NCBI RefSeq assembly: GCF_900115145.1
Contig: NZ_FOVL01000006.1
Location: forward strand, 1-64,000
DNA length: 64,000 bases
Reading direction: 5' to 3'
From: Salegentibacter flavus
Lineage (GTDB): Bacteria > Bacteroidota > Bacteroidia > Flavobacteriales > Flavobacteriaceae
Shown here: positions 1 to 6,515 of the stretch, piece by piece
Layout of the letters: the number at the start of each line of letters is the position of its first letter
Numbering within the stretch: the first letter of the stretch is position 1
Program-made: the position numbers and the translations under genes
The notes under the pieces: model-generated
Databases searched by the model: none
Seen by the model: the letters and a program-made list of their open reading frames with translations, nothing else
Told to the model about the DNA's origin: nothing

Positions 1-11
1 ACAATAACTAA

Positions 12-46
12 GCGTTCGTGTGGCCGGTACGGCCGAACATGAACGC
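12..46. repeat. GC-rich hairpin downstream of the transposase (possible oriIS)
   Basis: The outer arms gcgttcgtgt (12-21) and acatgaacgc pair over ten bases with one G-T wobble, and inner ggcc arms close on a five-base loop. In IS91 elements the replication origin end lies downstream of the transposase gene and carries a hairpin, which fits this position. Assignment as oriIS is inference. The rest of 47-287 holds no gene that I can recognise. Confidence 0.35.
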
Positions 47-287
47 ACTGTTGACTAAACCGGTTCTTTGCTGGTTAATTATATATGGGGATTAGCCTGT
101 TTTTGAGAGATTGATTTTTTAGAGTAGAAGACTGAAACCTCTTTCCTGGATTTCAGATTTTGATTATTGAGGGAAGGTGCAACTCCTTTTTGCAATGTTT
201 TCCATAGCACTTTTGGTATTTCATGCTATTTTGATCGTTTTAGGCCATAGGTTTCCTGTTACGCATTGAAGGATCGTTTTTTTATAC

Positions 288-1415
288 TCATTTATTTGAT
301 TGTTTTCTTAGTTTTTCCATCCAGTATCCAGGTGGGCCTCGTGCCGTAAAAGTAGTAAGGGTCACCAATTTTCCTTTCTTGCACACCGGGCACAGCCGGT
401 GTTGTAATGGTTTTCGTTTTTCGAGTTGTACCCGTCCCAGGCTTTGCCGTAGCTGGGTAAGCGTGATTTTCTTGTGGTAGGAACTCAAGATCCCGTAATG
501 TCGGATGCGAACAAAGCCTTTAGGGAGTACGTGAAGTGCGAACCGCCTGATGAACTCTGCATCGGATAAACGTAGTAAGGATTTTCTTCCCCCGTGGCGG
601 TAGTCCTTTACAGCAAATGTAACGCCTTCATTATCCAGGTTTTTTATCCGATGGTTACTGATGGCGATCTTATGGGTATAACGGCCAAGATATTCCACCA
701 CCTGGGCGGGACCTAAAAAGGGACGTTTGCAATAGACTACCCAATCATTTTTAAACAGGCTCTCATAGAATTCAGAAGGCTGTTCCTTTTTCAGGATTTT
801 CCGGAGTGCAGCCACAAAACGTGCCCTGAAGACTTTGCTCATTGCCTTTACAGGAAACAGGTATTTACCTTTGCTTTTTGCAGATTTCCATTTACCGCTT
901 TGGGCAATACCACCGCCGGGAACAATACAATGCAAGTGGGGATGTAAAGACAGGTTTTGTCCCCAGGTATGCAGGATGGCGATCATCCCTGGTTTAGCAC
1001 CCAGAAATTTATGGTTGGAGGAAAAACCCTGGATCACCTGCCAGGCTATTTTAAACAGTAAACCGTACATGTTTTTAGGTTCATACAGGCATAAGCCGTT
1101 GAGCTCTGATGGCAATGTGAAGACCACGTGGAAGTAAGGCACATTTAGGAGTTCTTCTTCCCGCGCCCGGATCCATTCCTCCTTTTTATGTCCCTGGCAC
1201 TTGGGACAATGGCGGTTCCGGCAACTATTGTAACTAAGGTGAAGCCTATGGCAGGAAGGGTTGTTACAACGGTCGATATGGCCACCCAGGGCAGCAGTGC
1301 GGCATTTGCGCAAGGCGTGCAGGGTTCTTGTCTGCCAGCTGTTGTAACAATAGTTGGATAAAGATTCCGTATTCCTTTCCAGCACCTGGGCCACCTCGTG
1401 AGCAGCAGGTTTCAC
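288..1415 (-). CDS. IS91 family transposase (HUH/Y2 rolling-circle)
   Basis: This is a DNA transposase that nicks single strands through catalytic tyrosines and drives rolling-circle transposition. The N-terminus (about residues 40-75) has a cysteine cluster ending CRNRHCPKCQ, typical of the zinc-binding region of IS91/IS801 transposases. The metal-binding HUH motif is HPHLH near residue 157. The two-tyrosine motif is YLGRY, with Tyr242 and Tyr246. A further cysteine pair (CPVCKKGK) lies near the C-terminus. At 375 aa the protein is of normal length and looks intact. The start codon lies two bases after the recombinase stop, so the two genes are probably co-transcribed. Confidence 0.9.
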   Translation of the reverse strand: MKPAAHEVAQVLERNTESLSNYCYNSWQTRTLHALRKCRTAALGGHIDRCNNPSCHRLHLSYNSCRNRHCPKCQGHKKEEWIRAREEELLNVPYFHVVFTLPSELNGLCLYEPKNMYGLLFKIAWQVIQGFSSNHKFLGAKPGMIAILHTWGQNLSLHPHLHCIVPGGGIAQSGKWKSAKSKGKYLFPVKAMSKVFRARFVAALRKILKKEQPSEFYESLFKNDWVVYCKRPFLGPAQVVEYLGRYTHKIAISNHRIKNLDNEGVTFAVKDYRHGGRKSLLRLSDAEFIRRFALHVLPKGFVRIRHYGILSSYHKKITLTQLRQSLGRVQLEKRKPLQHRLCPVCKKGKLVTLTTFTARGPPGYWMEKLRKQSNK

Positions 1416-1417
1416 GC

Positions 1418-2173
1418 CTACTCCTTGTAGAGCCGATCCAGAGGACTGAAGGGCTTCTGCCTACCGAGTTGTGCCACGTGTAGGTAGGTGAGGGTAGTCT
1501 GGATATCTGCGTGTCCAAGAAGTTCCTTGACACTAATAATATCCAACCCCATCTCCAAAAGATGGGTGGCATAGCTGTGCCGAAGGCTATGGGTAGTGAT
1601 CTCTTTTTGGATTCCGCTATGTTTACGGGCTTCCCGGACGATCCATTGTACCCCCATTGCCGATAACTGGGATGGATTACCTTTCCTGTCGTAACCATTA
1701 AAACACCAGATGGTAGGATTATCTGCAGCGATATATTTTTTTAGGCCACGAATCTGCATCTGGGATAAAGGAACATAACGGTCTTTTCTTCCTTTGCCCT
1801 GGCGGATGTGAAGCATCTTACGATCAAAATCCAGATCTTTTAATTGAAGGTTCCGAAGTTCAAAACAGCGAAGGCCACAACCGTAGAGTATCGCCAGCAC
1901 CAAGCGGTGTTTGAGCAGTTTGGGTGTTTTAAGCAGTTGTTTAATCTCACTACGGCTTAGTACCACCGGGAGTTGGTGGGGTCGTTCTATCGAGGGTAGC
2001 ACAACCCGCATTTCCTTCATCCCGGAGATTCGATAGGCATAGCGAAGACCATAGACCGTATGCTTGAAGAAACTGTCGGATGGTGTTTTGCGCTGCGATT
2101 TCAAAAGGTGCAGGTAGTCCAAAACCTGTTCCTCGTCAAGGTCCAGAGGACTACATTTAAAATGGAGGGACAT
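1418..2173 (-). CDS. Tyrosine recombinase/integrase of the IS91-type element (5' end disrupted or slippage-dependent)
   Basis: This is an XerD-like site-specific recombinase. The catalytic set is complete: Arg in GCGLRCFEL, Lys in GKGRKDRYVPL, HSLRH, His in LLGHADIQ, and the Tyr nucleophile in TYLHVA. The first ATG, at 2173, gives 251 aa and cuts through the SAM-like core-binding domain. The frame stays open upstream to 2314 and encodes recognisable N-terminal sequence (LYRKLKRSVELAG, STLTNYARCLAH). A likely true ATG at 2316-2318 is one base out of frame because of an eight-A run. The gene is therefore either frameshifted or read by slippage. It lacks the insertion patch of integron integrases and is probably the element's own accessory recombinase. 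Confidence 0.8.
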   Translation of the reverse strand: MSLHFKCSPLDLDEEQVLDYLHLLKSQRKTPSDSFFKHTVYGLRYAYRISGMKEMRVVLPSIERPHQLPVVLSRSEIKQLLKTPKLLKHRLVLAILYGCGLRCFELRNLQLKDLDFDRKMLHIRQGKGRKDRYVPLSQMQIRGLKKYIAADNPTIWCFNGYDRKGNPSQLSAMGVQWIVREARKHSGIQKEITTHSLRHSYATHLLEMGLDIISVKELLGHADIQTTLTYLHVAQLGRQKPFSPLDRLYKE

Positions 2174-2318
2174 ATGCGCAAGGCAGCGGGCATAGTTGGT
2201 AAGGGTACTTTGGCTTTTACCGGCGAGTTCTACCGAACGTTTTAACTTGCGGTACAGCTGATCAAACTCAGGTACAGAATTACAGGCCCTGTCAATGAGG
2301 GTACTACTTTTTTTTCAT
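2174..2318 (-). other. N-terminal extension of the recombinase, out of frame with its ATG by an A8 run
   Basis: On the minus strand, ATG at 2318-2316 is followed by eight A residues (plus-strand T run 2308-2315) and reads M-K-K-K-stop. With seven A residues the same ATG would run into the open frame that continues to 1418, giving about 299 aa, a normal length for this family. The encoded residues look like a genuine core-binding domain, so the upstream frame is real protein sequence. Slippage, a recent indel or a sequencing error could each explain it. Confidence 0.7.
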
Positions 2319-2398
2319 AACTTTAAATATTATAATTAGAGATACTTAAAGGTAGTGAATAGTGATTTAGCGATCTCTTGAAGCTACCTTTAGGTTTA

Positions 2399-2528
2399 GT
2401 TCAACACTATATAAAAACAATGCTTAAATCAGTCTTTAATCGAAACTCTTTGCGCGCTTGCTCAGCGGATTGTCCTGCGGACAATCACGCCCGGCAGCTC
2501 GCACAGTTTTTATACGGGACGTTATCTC
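2399..2528 (+). repeat. attC-like site 1 (integron cassette recombination site)
   Basis: The layout matches an attC site. An R''-type box GTTCAAC (2399-2405) fits the consensus RYYYAAC. L arms tataaaaac (2410-2418) and gtttttata (2506-2514) pair perfectly over nine bases. A variable imperfect stem carries a perfect 8-bp hairpin, gattgtcc/ggacaatc, on a tgc loop (2468-2486). An R' box begins GTT at 2521. The site is about 130 bp and resembles site 2 at 3174-3306 closely at the ends and less in the middle, as attC sites do. The bases match strongly; function is inference. Confidence 0.7.
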
Positions 2529-2532
2529 TAAT

Positions 2533-3174
2533 TTGAAAAAGACATTCAACATATCACTTCTGCTGATGCTAATGCTTATAATTACAAATTGTAGGCATAT
2601 AGCAAATGATAATTCGGAACGGACAAACAGCGATGACGAGGAAAACGAAAAAATATCGGACGTAATAAATTATCATCGGAAATGGATTGTGATTAAAGAC
2701 GAAGAAAAAAATCAAAAGCAGCAAATGGAAGTGTATATCTCAGAACTTGGAGATACCATCTACAATCAAAACAAATTTTTTGTCAATGGAAAATTAGATT
2801 CTACAAAAAGTAACTTTTATGAACTAGACTTGAGTGCCAAAACCAATGGGGAATATAAAGGAAAAATAAAAATCCATTCTGGCTACATTCACAATATAGA
2901 ATCCCCAATTACTCGAAGACGATTACAACTATACCTTCTTAATAGAGAGGATTCAATAAACACAGATTTTGAATCAATAAATATGAATAACATTAAGTTT
3001 TCTTATTCCAGTTCAAATGACACTCTTATAGGAATACTATTAGATATGATTGAAATTGATACAGTTATTGACGGAGAAAATATGGTACGATTACTTGAGT
3101 CAAGATATTACTTGGACAATAAGTCAGAAACCCTAAATACTTTAATAAATGAGTTTGAAAAAAATAAAAACTAG
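2533..3174 (+). CDS. Cassette-borne lipoprotein of unknown function
   Basis: I do not recognise the family. Translation can open earlier, at 2458, but those 25 codons lie inside the attC-like site. The TTG at 2533, twelve bases after the cassette boundary, gives 213 aa starting with a lipoprotein signal (about 14 hydrophobic residues, then IITNC). The mature part is charged and glycine-poor, with many Asp, Asn and Ser residues and no enzyme motif. The TAG stop overlaps the first base of the second attC-like site (GAGATAAC, 3174-3181), so one gene fills the cassette tightly. The gene is AT-rich. Its likely place is the inner face of the outer membrane or the cell surface. Confidence 0.65.
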   Translation: MKKTFNISLLLMLMLIITNCRHIANDNSERTNSDDEENEKISDVINYHRKWIVIKDEEKNQKQQMEVYISELGDTIYNQNKFFVNGKLDSTKSNFYELDLSAKTNGEYKGKIKIHSGYIHNIESPITRRRLQLYLLNREDSINTDFESINMNNIKFSYSSSNDTLIGILLDMIEIDTVIDGENMVRLLESRYYLDNKSETLNTLINEFEKNKN

Positions 3175-3306
3175 AGATAACAATATATAAAAACAATGCT
3201 CAAACCTGTTGCGAATCGAAAGTTCGTGCTCGCTTGCAACGCCTGATTGTTCTGCGGACAATCAAGCTCGCCAGCTCGCACTGTTTTTATACGGGACGTT
3301 GTGTAA
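3174..3306 (+). repeat. attC-like site 2
   Basis: The R'' side (TAGAGATAAC, 3172-3181) is the exact reverse complement, over ten bases, of the R' side of site 1 (GTTATCTCTA, 2521-2530). That is the signature of a cassette inserted as a circle with one attC. L arms tataaaaac (3186-3194) and gtttttata (3283-3291) are the same as in site 1. The inner hairpin gattgttc/ggacaatc (3245-3263) is conserved with one wobble pair. The R' box begins GTT at 3298. Both sites share the string tacgggacgtt before the crossover point. Confidence 0.7.
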
Positions 3307-3441
3307 GCTTCCCTTAAAACCGAACTGTTTAAAAGTAGAATAATTCTTAATTTTAAACAGTATGAAAAAAAGTAAATTTTCCCCTCAGCAGATCTCCAAG
3401 ATCCTTAAAGAATTCAAGAACGGTAAAACAGTGCCTGGATT
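3302..3441 (+). pseudogene. 5' remnant of an IS3-type element (orfA start)
   Basis: From 3302 (TGTAAGC, a TG-type end) the DNA runs through a perfect 10-bp inverted repeat (3325-3334 with 3351-3360). An ATG at 3362 follows and reads MKKSKFSPQQISKILKEF, typical of the first helix of an IS3-family OrfA helix-turn-helix protein. The similarity ends after about 25 codons (GKTVPGF) and the frame stops, so only the left end remains. It starts right at the R' box of attC-like site 2. Family recognition is from the protein start only. Confidence 0.6.
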
Positions 3442-3576
3442 TTTGAGATAGAAGCTCAAAATCCATTTGATGTTGCTTTTAAAAATAGGAACAACTTTTC
3501 ATCCTATTTTATTTCAGATACAAAAACTTATAAATTACCAAGGGTAGTAATGTTCTCTGTTGGATATAATTTGTAA
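3442..3576 (+). pseudogene. 3' fragment of an outer-membrane beta-barrel protein
   Basis: This is an open 44-codon stretch without its own start. It ends in alternating hydrophobic residues and VVMFSVGYNL before the stop, which is how TonB-dependent receptors and related outer-membrane barrels of Bacteroidota end. It joins the IS3 remnant directly, so a deletion or IS-mediated rearrangement fused two unrelated pieces. It has no function as it stands. Confidence 0.5.
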
Positions 3577-3600
3577 AGTTGGGGCGCTCATGAAATTTGA

Positions 3601-3753
3601 TATCGCAAAAAGTTGCTTGCTGCTCTAAAGGCCCCAAAACCATTCTGGAATTTTAATTACTTTATACACCGATCGAGTTGTAGGCAGGAATGGTTTGACT
3701 TCCGACACGATAGATATGTTGAATGGGTAAGAGAACAGATACCTGACAGTTAG
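3601..3753 (+). pseudogene. 3' fragment of a UPF0158-like protein
   Basis: This 50-codon open stretch follows an in-frame stop and has no start codon. It reads KPFWNFNYFIH, then RQEWFDFRHDRYVEWV, which resembles the C-terminal part of UPF0158 family proteins (an aromatic-rich F..F pattern followed by W.. F.. R...Y). It is the third unrelated gene piece in 450 bp. Family assignment is from memory of the motif pattern and is moderate. Confidence 0.4.
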
Positions 3754-3985
3754 AATATTTGGGAAAATCCATTGGCGATTAACATATGAAACCATGCTTT
3801 CTATAATTGAAAGTTTAGGCGTTTTTGCTAACCCTAATTTACTTAGAATTTATTTTTAAAAATATAACCCTAAAATTCTAATGTCAATCAAATTACTTGT
3901 ATTTTTATATAATTGAAGTCACTTAAACATAATTAGGTTCAAAATTGAAGATAGCTAAAAGGTTACTTTTGCCATATTATATTTT
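3754..3985. other. AT-rich spacer without recognisable genes
   Basis: The sequence is strongly AT-rich and all six frames carry frequent stops. I see no intact gene or RNA. It separates the gene fragments on the left from the tRNA-like sequence on the right. Confidence 0.5.
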
Positions 3986-3987
3986 GT

Positions 3988-4041
3988 AAGCCCTTCTAGT
4001 TCTAGGACGCGTTTGTCAGGTTTGAATCCTGGCAAGGTCAC
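3988..4041 (+). other. tRNA-like 3' end, degenerate (possible old attachment site)
   Basis: tcagg-TTTGAAT-cctgg (4016-4032) folds as a T-arm with a seven-base loop, followed by eight bases in the acceptor position (caaggtca). The loop has T where the nearly invariant C56 is expected. No matching 5' acceptor half or anticodon arm can be found upstream at the right distance. A terminator hairpin follows at once, as after real tRNA genes. The last 14 bases recur with one change at 4206-4219. Integrative elements often duplicate tRNA 3' ends, so this may mark the edge of an old island. Confidence 0.35.
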
Positions 4042-4050
4042 TTAAAGCAG

Positions 4051-4084
4051 AAAGTTCGCACGTGAGTGCGGACTTTTTTGTTTT
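4051..4084 (+). terminator. Rho-independent terminator after the tRNA-like sequence
   Basis: The stem agttcgcac (4053-4061) and gtgcggact (4066-4074) pairs over nine bases with one wobble on a gtga loop. A T run follows. Confidence 0.7.
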
Positions 4085-4205
4085 CCGCAAAAGCTGAGCG
4101 TGGCTCAAAGCTTTGGAGGAAAACAAAAAAGGTGCAATGCCCCCCCCAAAGGGCGGGGCAACTTTCTATTTTCAGGTGGGAGCTCAAAGGAAGGGCGAAG
4201 CCACT

Positions 4206-4219
4206 CCTGGAAAGGTCAC
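4206..4219 (+). repeat. Second copy of the tRNA-like 3' tail
   Basis: cctggaaaggtcac differs by one base from cctggcaaggtcac at 4028-4041. As with the first copy, a terminator hairpin follows within ten bases. The paired arrangement suggests a duplicated end of one locus rather than chance, but 14 bases is short. Confidence 0.4.
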
Positions 4220-4225
4220 ACCAAT

Positions 4226-4268
4226 AATCCGCAATGCGCTAATTTTTATTCGCTTGCGGATTTTTTAT
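4226..4268 (+). terminator. Rho-independent terminator
   Basis: A perfect 9-bp stem, aatccgcaa (4226-4234) with ttgcggatt (4254-4262), encloses a 19-base loop and is followed by further T residues. It closes the accessory region before the permease gene. Nothing else recognisable lies in 4269-4558. Confidence 0.6.
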
Positions 4269-4558
4269 ATCCTTGTACCGTCCGATATGCGGCCCCGTAT
4301 TTTTTATAAATTGAATCAGAAGTTGTTTAAAAACTCTCTGAAAGCATTCTGAAATTTTTAAAAAGGAAGTAAAGCTGGTATATCCCGGAAAATTTTCGAT
4401 TCAATATCCCTGCGTAAATTAGGCAGGAAGTACAATAATCGTAAAAAATAATTACTAACTTACCGTTAGTGTTACGAACAAGGCTAAGAAAAGACAGAGG
4501 CAACTTAAACTCAAACAAAATTGTTTGAAATTGTATTCTCAGAATTCTACTAAAAATA

Positions 4559-6349
4559 ATGGAATCAGATATTATTATAGTTTTGATAATTCTAAGTGTA
4601 ACAGTAATATTGCTGGTACTCGATTTAGTTCGTATTGACATTGTTGCTATTGGCTGTATGCTGGCGCTGGGCTGGACCGGTGTTTTAAATTCGCAAGAGA
4701 TGTTTTCCGGGTTTTCGAGTAATGCCGTAATAGCCATGCTAAGCGTGATGATACTGGGGCGAGGCATTGCCCGAACGGGTATCATGGATGAATTTTCAAA
4801 ATTTATTATTAGCAAGGCTGGCAGCCGCAAACGAAATCTGGTTGGATTACTCTCAATTTCGGCAGGTTTACTATCGGGATTAATTCAAAACATTGGCGCA
4901 GCTGCGCTTTTTCTGCCCGGAATCATGCAGGTTTCCCGCCGTACGAAGATTCCCGCATCATCGCTTATTATGCCCATTGGATTTGCTGCCATACTGGGGG
5001 GGACCCTAACCATGGTTGGTTCGGGTCCGCTCATTCTGGTAAACGACCTGTTAAGAAATGAAGGCCTTGAAGCCTACAACCTATTTAGCGTAACCCCTGT
5101 TGGGATTGTACTTCTCTTGTCGGGCATAGGTTATTTTTTGCTGTTTGGAAATAAAGTTTTACCTAAGAAGAAAGGTGGGGAAACAGGAAAAACTGAACAG
5201 GAAAAGCTAGTTGAGAAGCTTGATTTGCCAGACAACATCACGCTGTTGACCGTACCCGATGAAAGTTCACTGGCCGGGAAAACAACAGAAGAGGCAGGCT
5301 TATGGAAAACATACAATATTAATCTTTTAGGCATCGGGAAAGGGGAGGATGTGGTTTACGCCCCCTGGCGTGAAAATAAGTTTGAGAATGGGCAAACGCT
5401 TGCCGTTTTGGGTTCTGCTGAGAACACAGAGCAGTTTTCAAAAGACTTTCAGCTTGAGAATCTCTCTTCATCGGGCAATTTCTCTGATGATTTTGACCCT
5501 AATGTAAGCGGTTTTGCAGAGGTAATTATTCCTCCGGATTCAGAACTTGCCAGAAAAAGTATACGAGAATACTCCCTCAGAAAACGCTACGCTGTTGAGC
5601 CGGTAATACTATTCAACAAAGGAGAAAGAGTTGGAGGAGATTTTTCTGATGTGGAAATCCGCACGGGTGATGCTCTGATTGTTTACGGCAGGTGGGACAA
5701 TATAAAAGATTTGAAAGAAAGTGCTGATTTTGTTGTGGTCACTGACTTCGATGTAGATAAAAAAGACAAGTCAAAAACCTGGCCGGCAATAGGCTGTTTT
5801 GTATTTGCCATTACCCTGGCAATGTTCGGCTTTCCTATTAGCATGGCTTTTTTGACCGGAGCTCTTTGTATGGTTCTCGCCCGTGTATTGAATATCGGAC
5901 AGGCCTATGATTCAATTGAATGGAAAGTAGTTTTTCTGCTGGCGGGATTAATTCCTTTGGGGGTGGCCATGCAAAAAACAGGGACTGCTACCTTCCTGGC
6001 CGAATCCATCATGAGCGTAGTTATTGATTTACACCCTGTTTTCTTCATACTGATGATCGGAGTGTTATCAACCGTTTTTTCACTGTTTATGTCCAATGTT
6101 GGGGCAATTGTCGTGCTGACTCCGCTGGTAATTGGTATGGCAAGTATAGCCGGTATTGACCCCAGGCCACTTGTGCTGATGGCTGCCGTTTGTGCAGCAA
6201 ACTCCTTTATTCTGCCCACACACCAGGTTAATGCTTTCCTGATGTCATCGGGTGGGTATCGCAATGCTGACTATTTAAAGGCAGGGAGTGGAATGACAAT
6301 CCTATTTCTGGCCGTTACAGTTACTCTGTTCTACTTTTTCATTATTTAA
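4559..6349 (+). CDS. SLC13-family permease with two TrkA-C domains
   Basis: This is an inner-membrane anion/Na+ symporter of the DASS/SLC13 type, a family that carries sulfate, dicarboxylates or related anions; the substrate cannot be read from sequence. Residues 1-205 and about 405-596 are membrane segments. Between them lie two TrkA-C (RCK-C) regulatory domains (about 215-295 and 315-395), seen in the repeated pattern of a conserved E/S-LAGKTTEEAGL stretch and later SELARKSIREYSLR. Signature-like loops SGLIQNIGAAALFLP and FMSNVGAIVVLTP sit in the two halves of the fold. The length of 596 aa is normal. The gene stands alone and no regulator is adjacent. Confidence 0.85.
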   Translation: MESDIIIVLIILSVTVILLVLDLVRIDIVAIGCMLALGWTGVLNSQEMFSGFSSNAVIAMLSVMILGRGIARTGIMDEFSKFIISKAGSRKRNLVGLLSISAGLLSGLIQNIGAAALFLPGIMQVSRRTKIPASSLIMPIGFAAILGGTLTMVGSGPLILVNDLLRNEGLEAYNLFSVTPVGIVLLLSGIGYFLLFGNKVLPKKKGGETGKTEQEKLVEKLDLPDNITLLTVPDESSLAGKTTEEAGLWKTYNINLLGIGKGEDVVYAPWRENKFENGQTLAVLGSAENTEQFSKDFQLENLSSSGNFSDDFDPNVSGFAEVIIPPDSELARKSIREYSLRKRYAVEPVILFNKGERVGGDFSDVEIRTGDALIVYGRWDNIKDLKESADFVVVTDFDVDKKDKSKTWPAIGCFVFAITLAMFGFPISMAFLTGALCMVLARVLNIGQAYDSIEWKVVFLLAGLIPLGVAMQKTGTATFLAESIMSVVIDLHPVFFILMIGVLSTVFSLFMSNVGAIVVLTPLVIGMASIAGIDPRPLVLMAAVCAANSFILPTHQVNAFLMSSGGYRNADYLKAGSGMTILFLAVTVTLFYFFII

Positions 6350-6515
6350 TTAAAAAAAGTCACCTCTCGTTGTTGCAAAATCTTCAGACTTTGAGCCAGA
6401 ACACCTTTGTTCTTTTAGTAAGTAATTGTAGTCTCTTCACGGTAGAATGAAGGAGGAACTTATCAAACCCTGGATTTTTCAGCAGGGAAGTTTTTATAAA
6501 AATACAACTGGTAGT

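Larger units (their letters stand above)
12..2392 (-). mobile_element. IS91-type element (HUH transposase + tyrosine recombinase), ends approximate
   Basis: The two minus-strand genes at 1418-2173 and 288-1415 form the recombinase-transposase pair often seen in IS91-type elements of Bacteroidota. IS91 elements move by rolling-circle replication, have no terminal inverted repeats and make no target duplication, so the ends cannot be read directly. I set them at two hairpins. One, at 12-46 beyond the transposase 3' end, has gcgttcgtgt pairing with acatgaacgc and inner ggcc/ggcc arms. The other, upstream of the recombinase, is a perfect 9-bp stem (2347-2355 with 2384-2392). A GTTC tetranucleotide, a typical IS91-family target, follows at 2399-2402. 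The boundaries are inference; the gene content is clear. Confidence 0.6.

Noticed and set aside
1418-2173. The tyrosine recombinase as the integron integrase for the neighbouring attC-like sites
   Set aside because: It lacks the extra patch that separates integron integrases from XerCD-type recombinases, and it is directly coupled to the IS91-type transposase, so it belongs to that element.
2458-2532. An earlier start of the cassette lipoprotein
   Set aside because: These codons lie within the attC-like stem and hold no signal peptide; the TTG at 2533 gives a proper lipoprotein signal.
2399-3306. A simple composite repeat from tandem duplication of one sequence
   Set aside because: The two copies agree only at the ends and hairpins, and the end boxes are complementary across the gene; a duplication would keep the middle as well.
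4100-4352. Two small plus-strand frames near 4100-4350
   Set aside because: They run through terminators and the tRNA-like repeat, have no family resemblance and no ribosome-site support.
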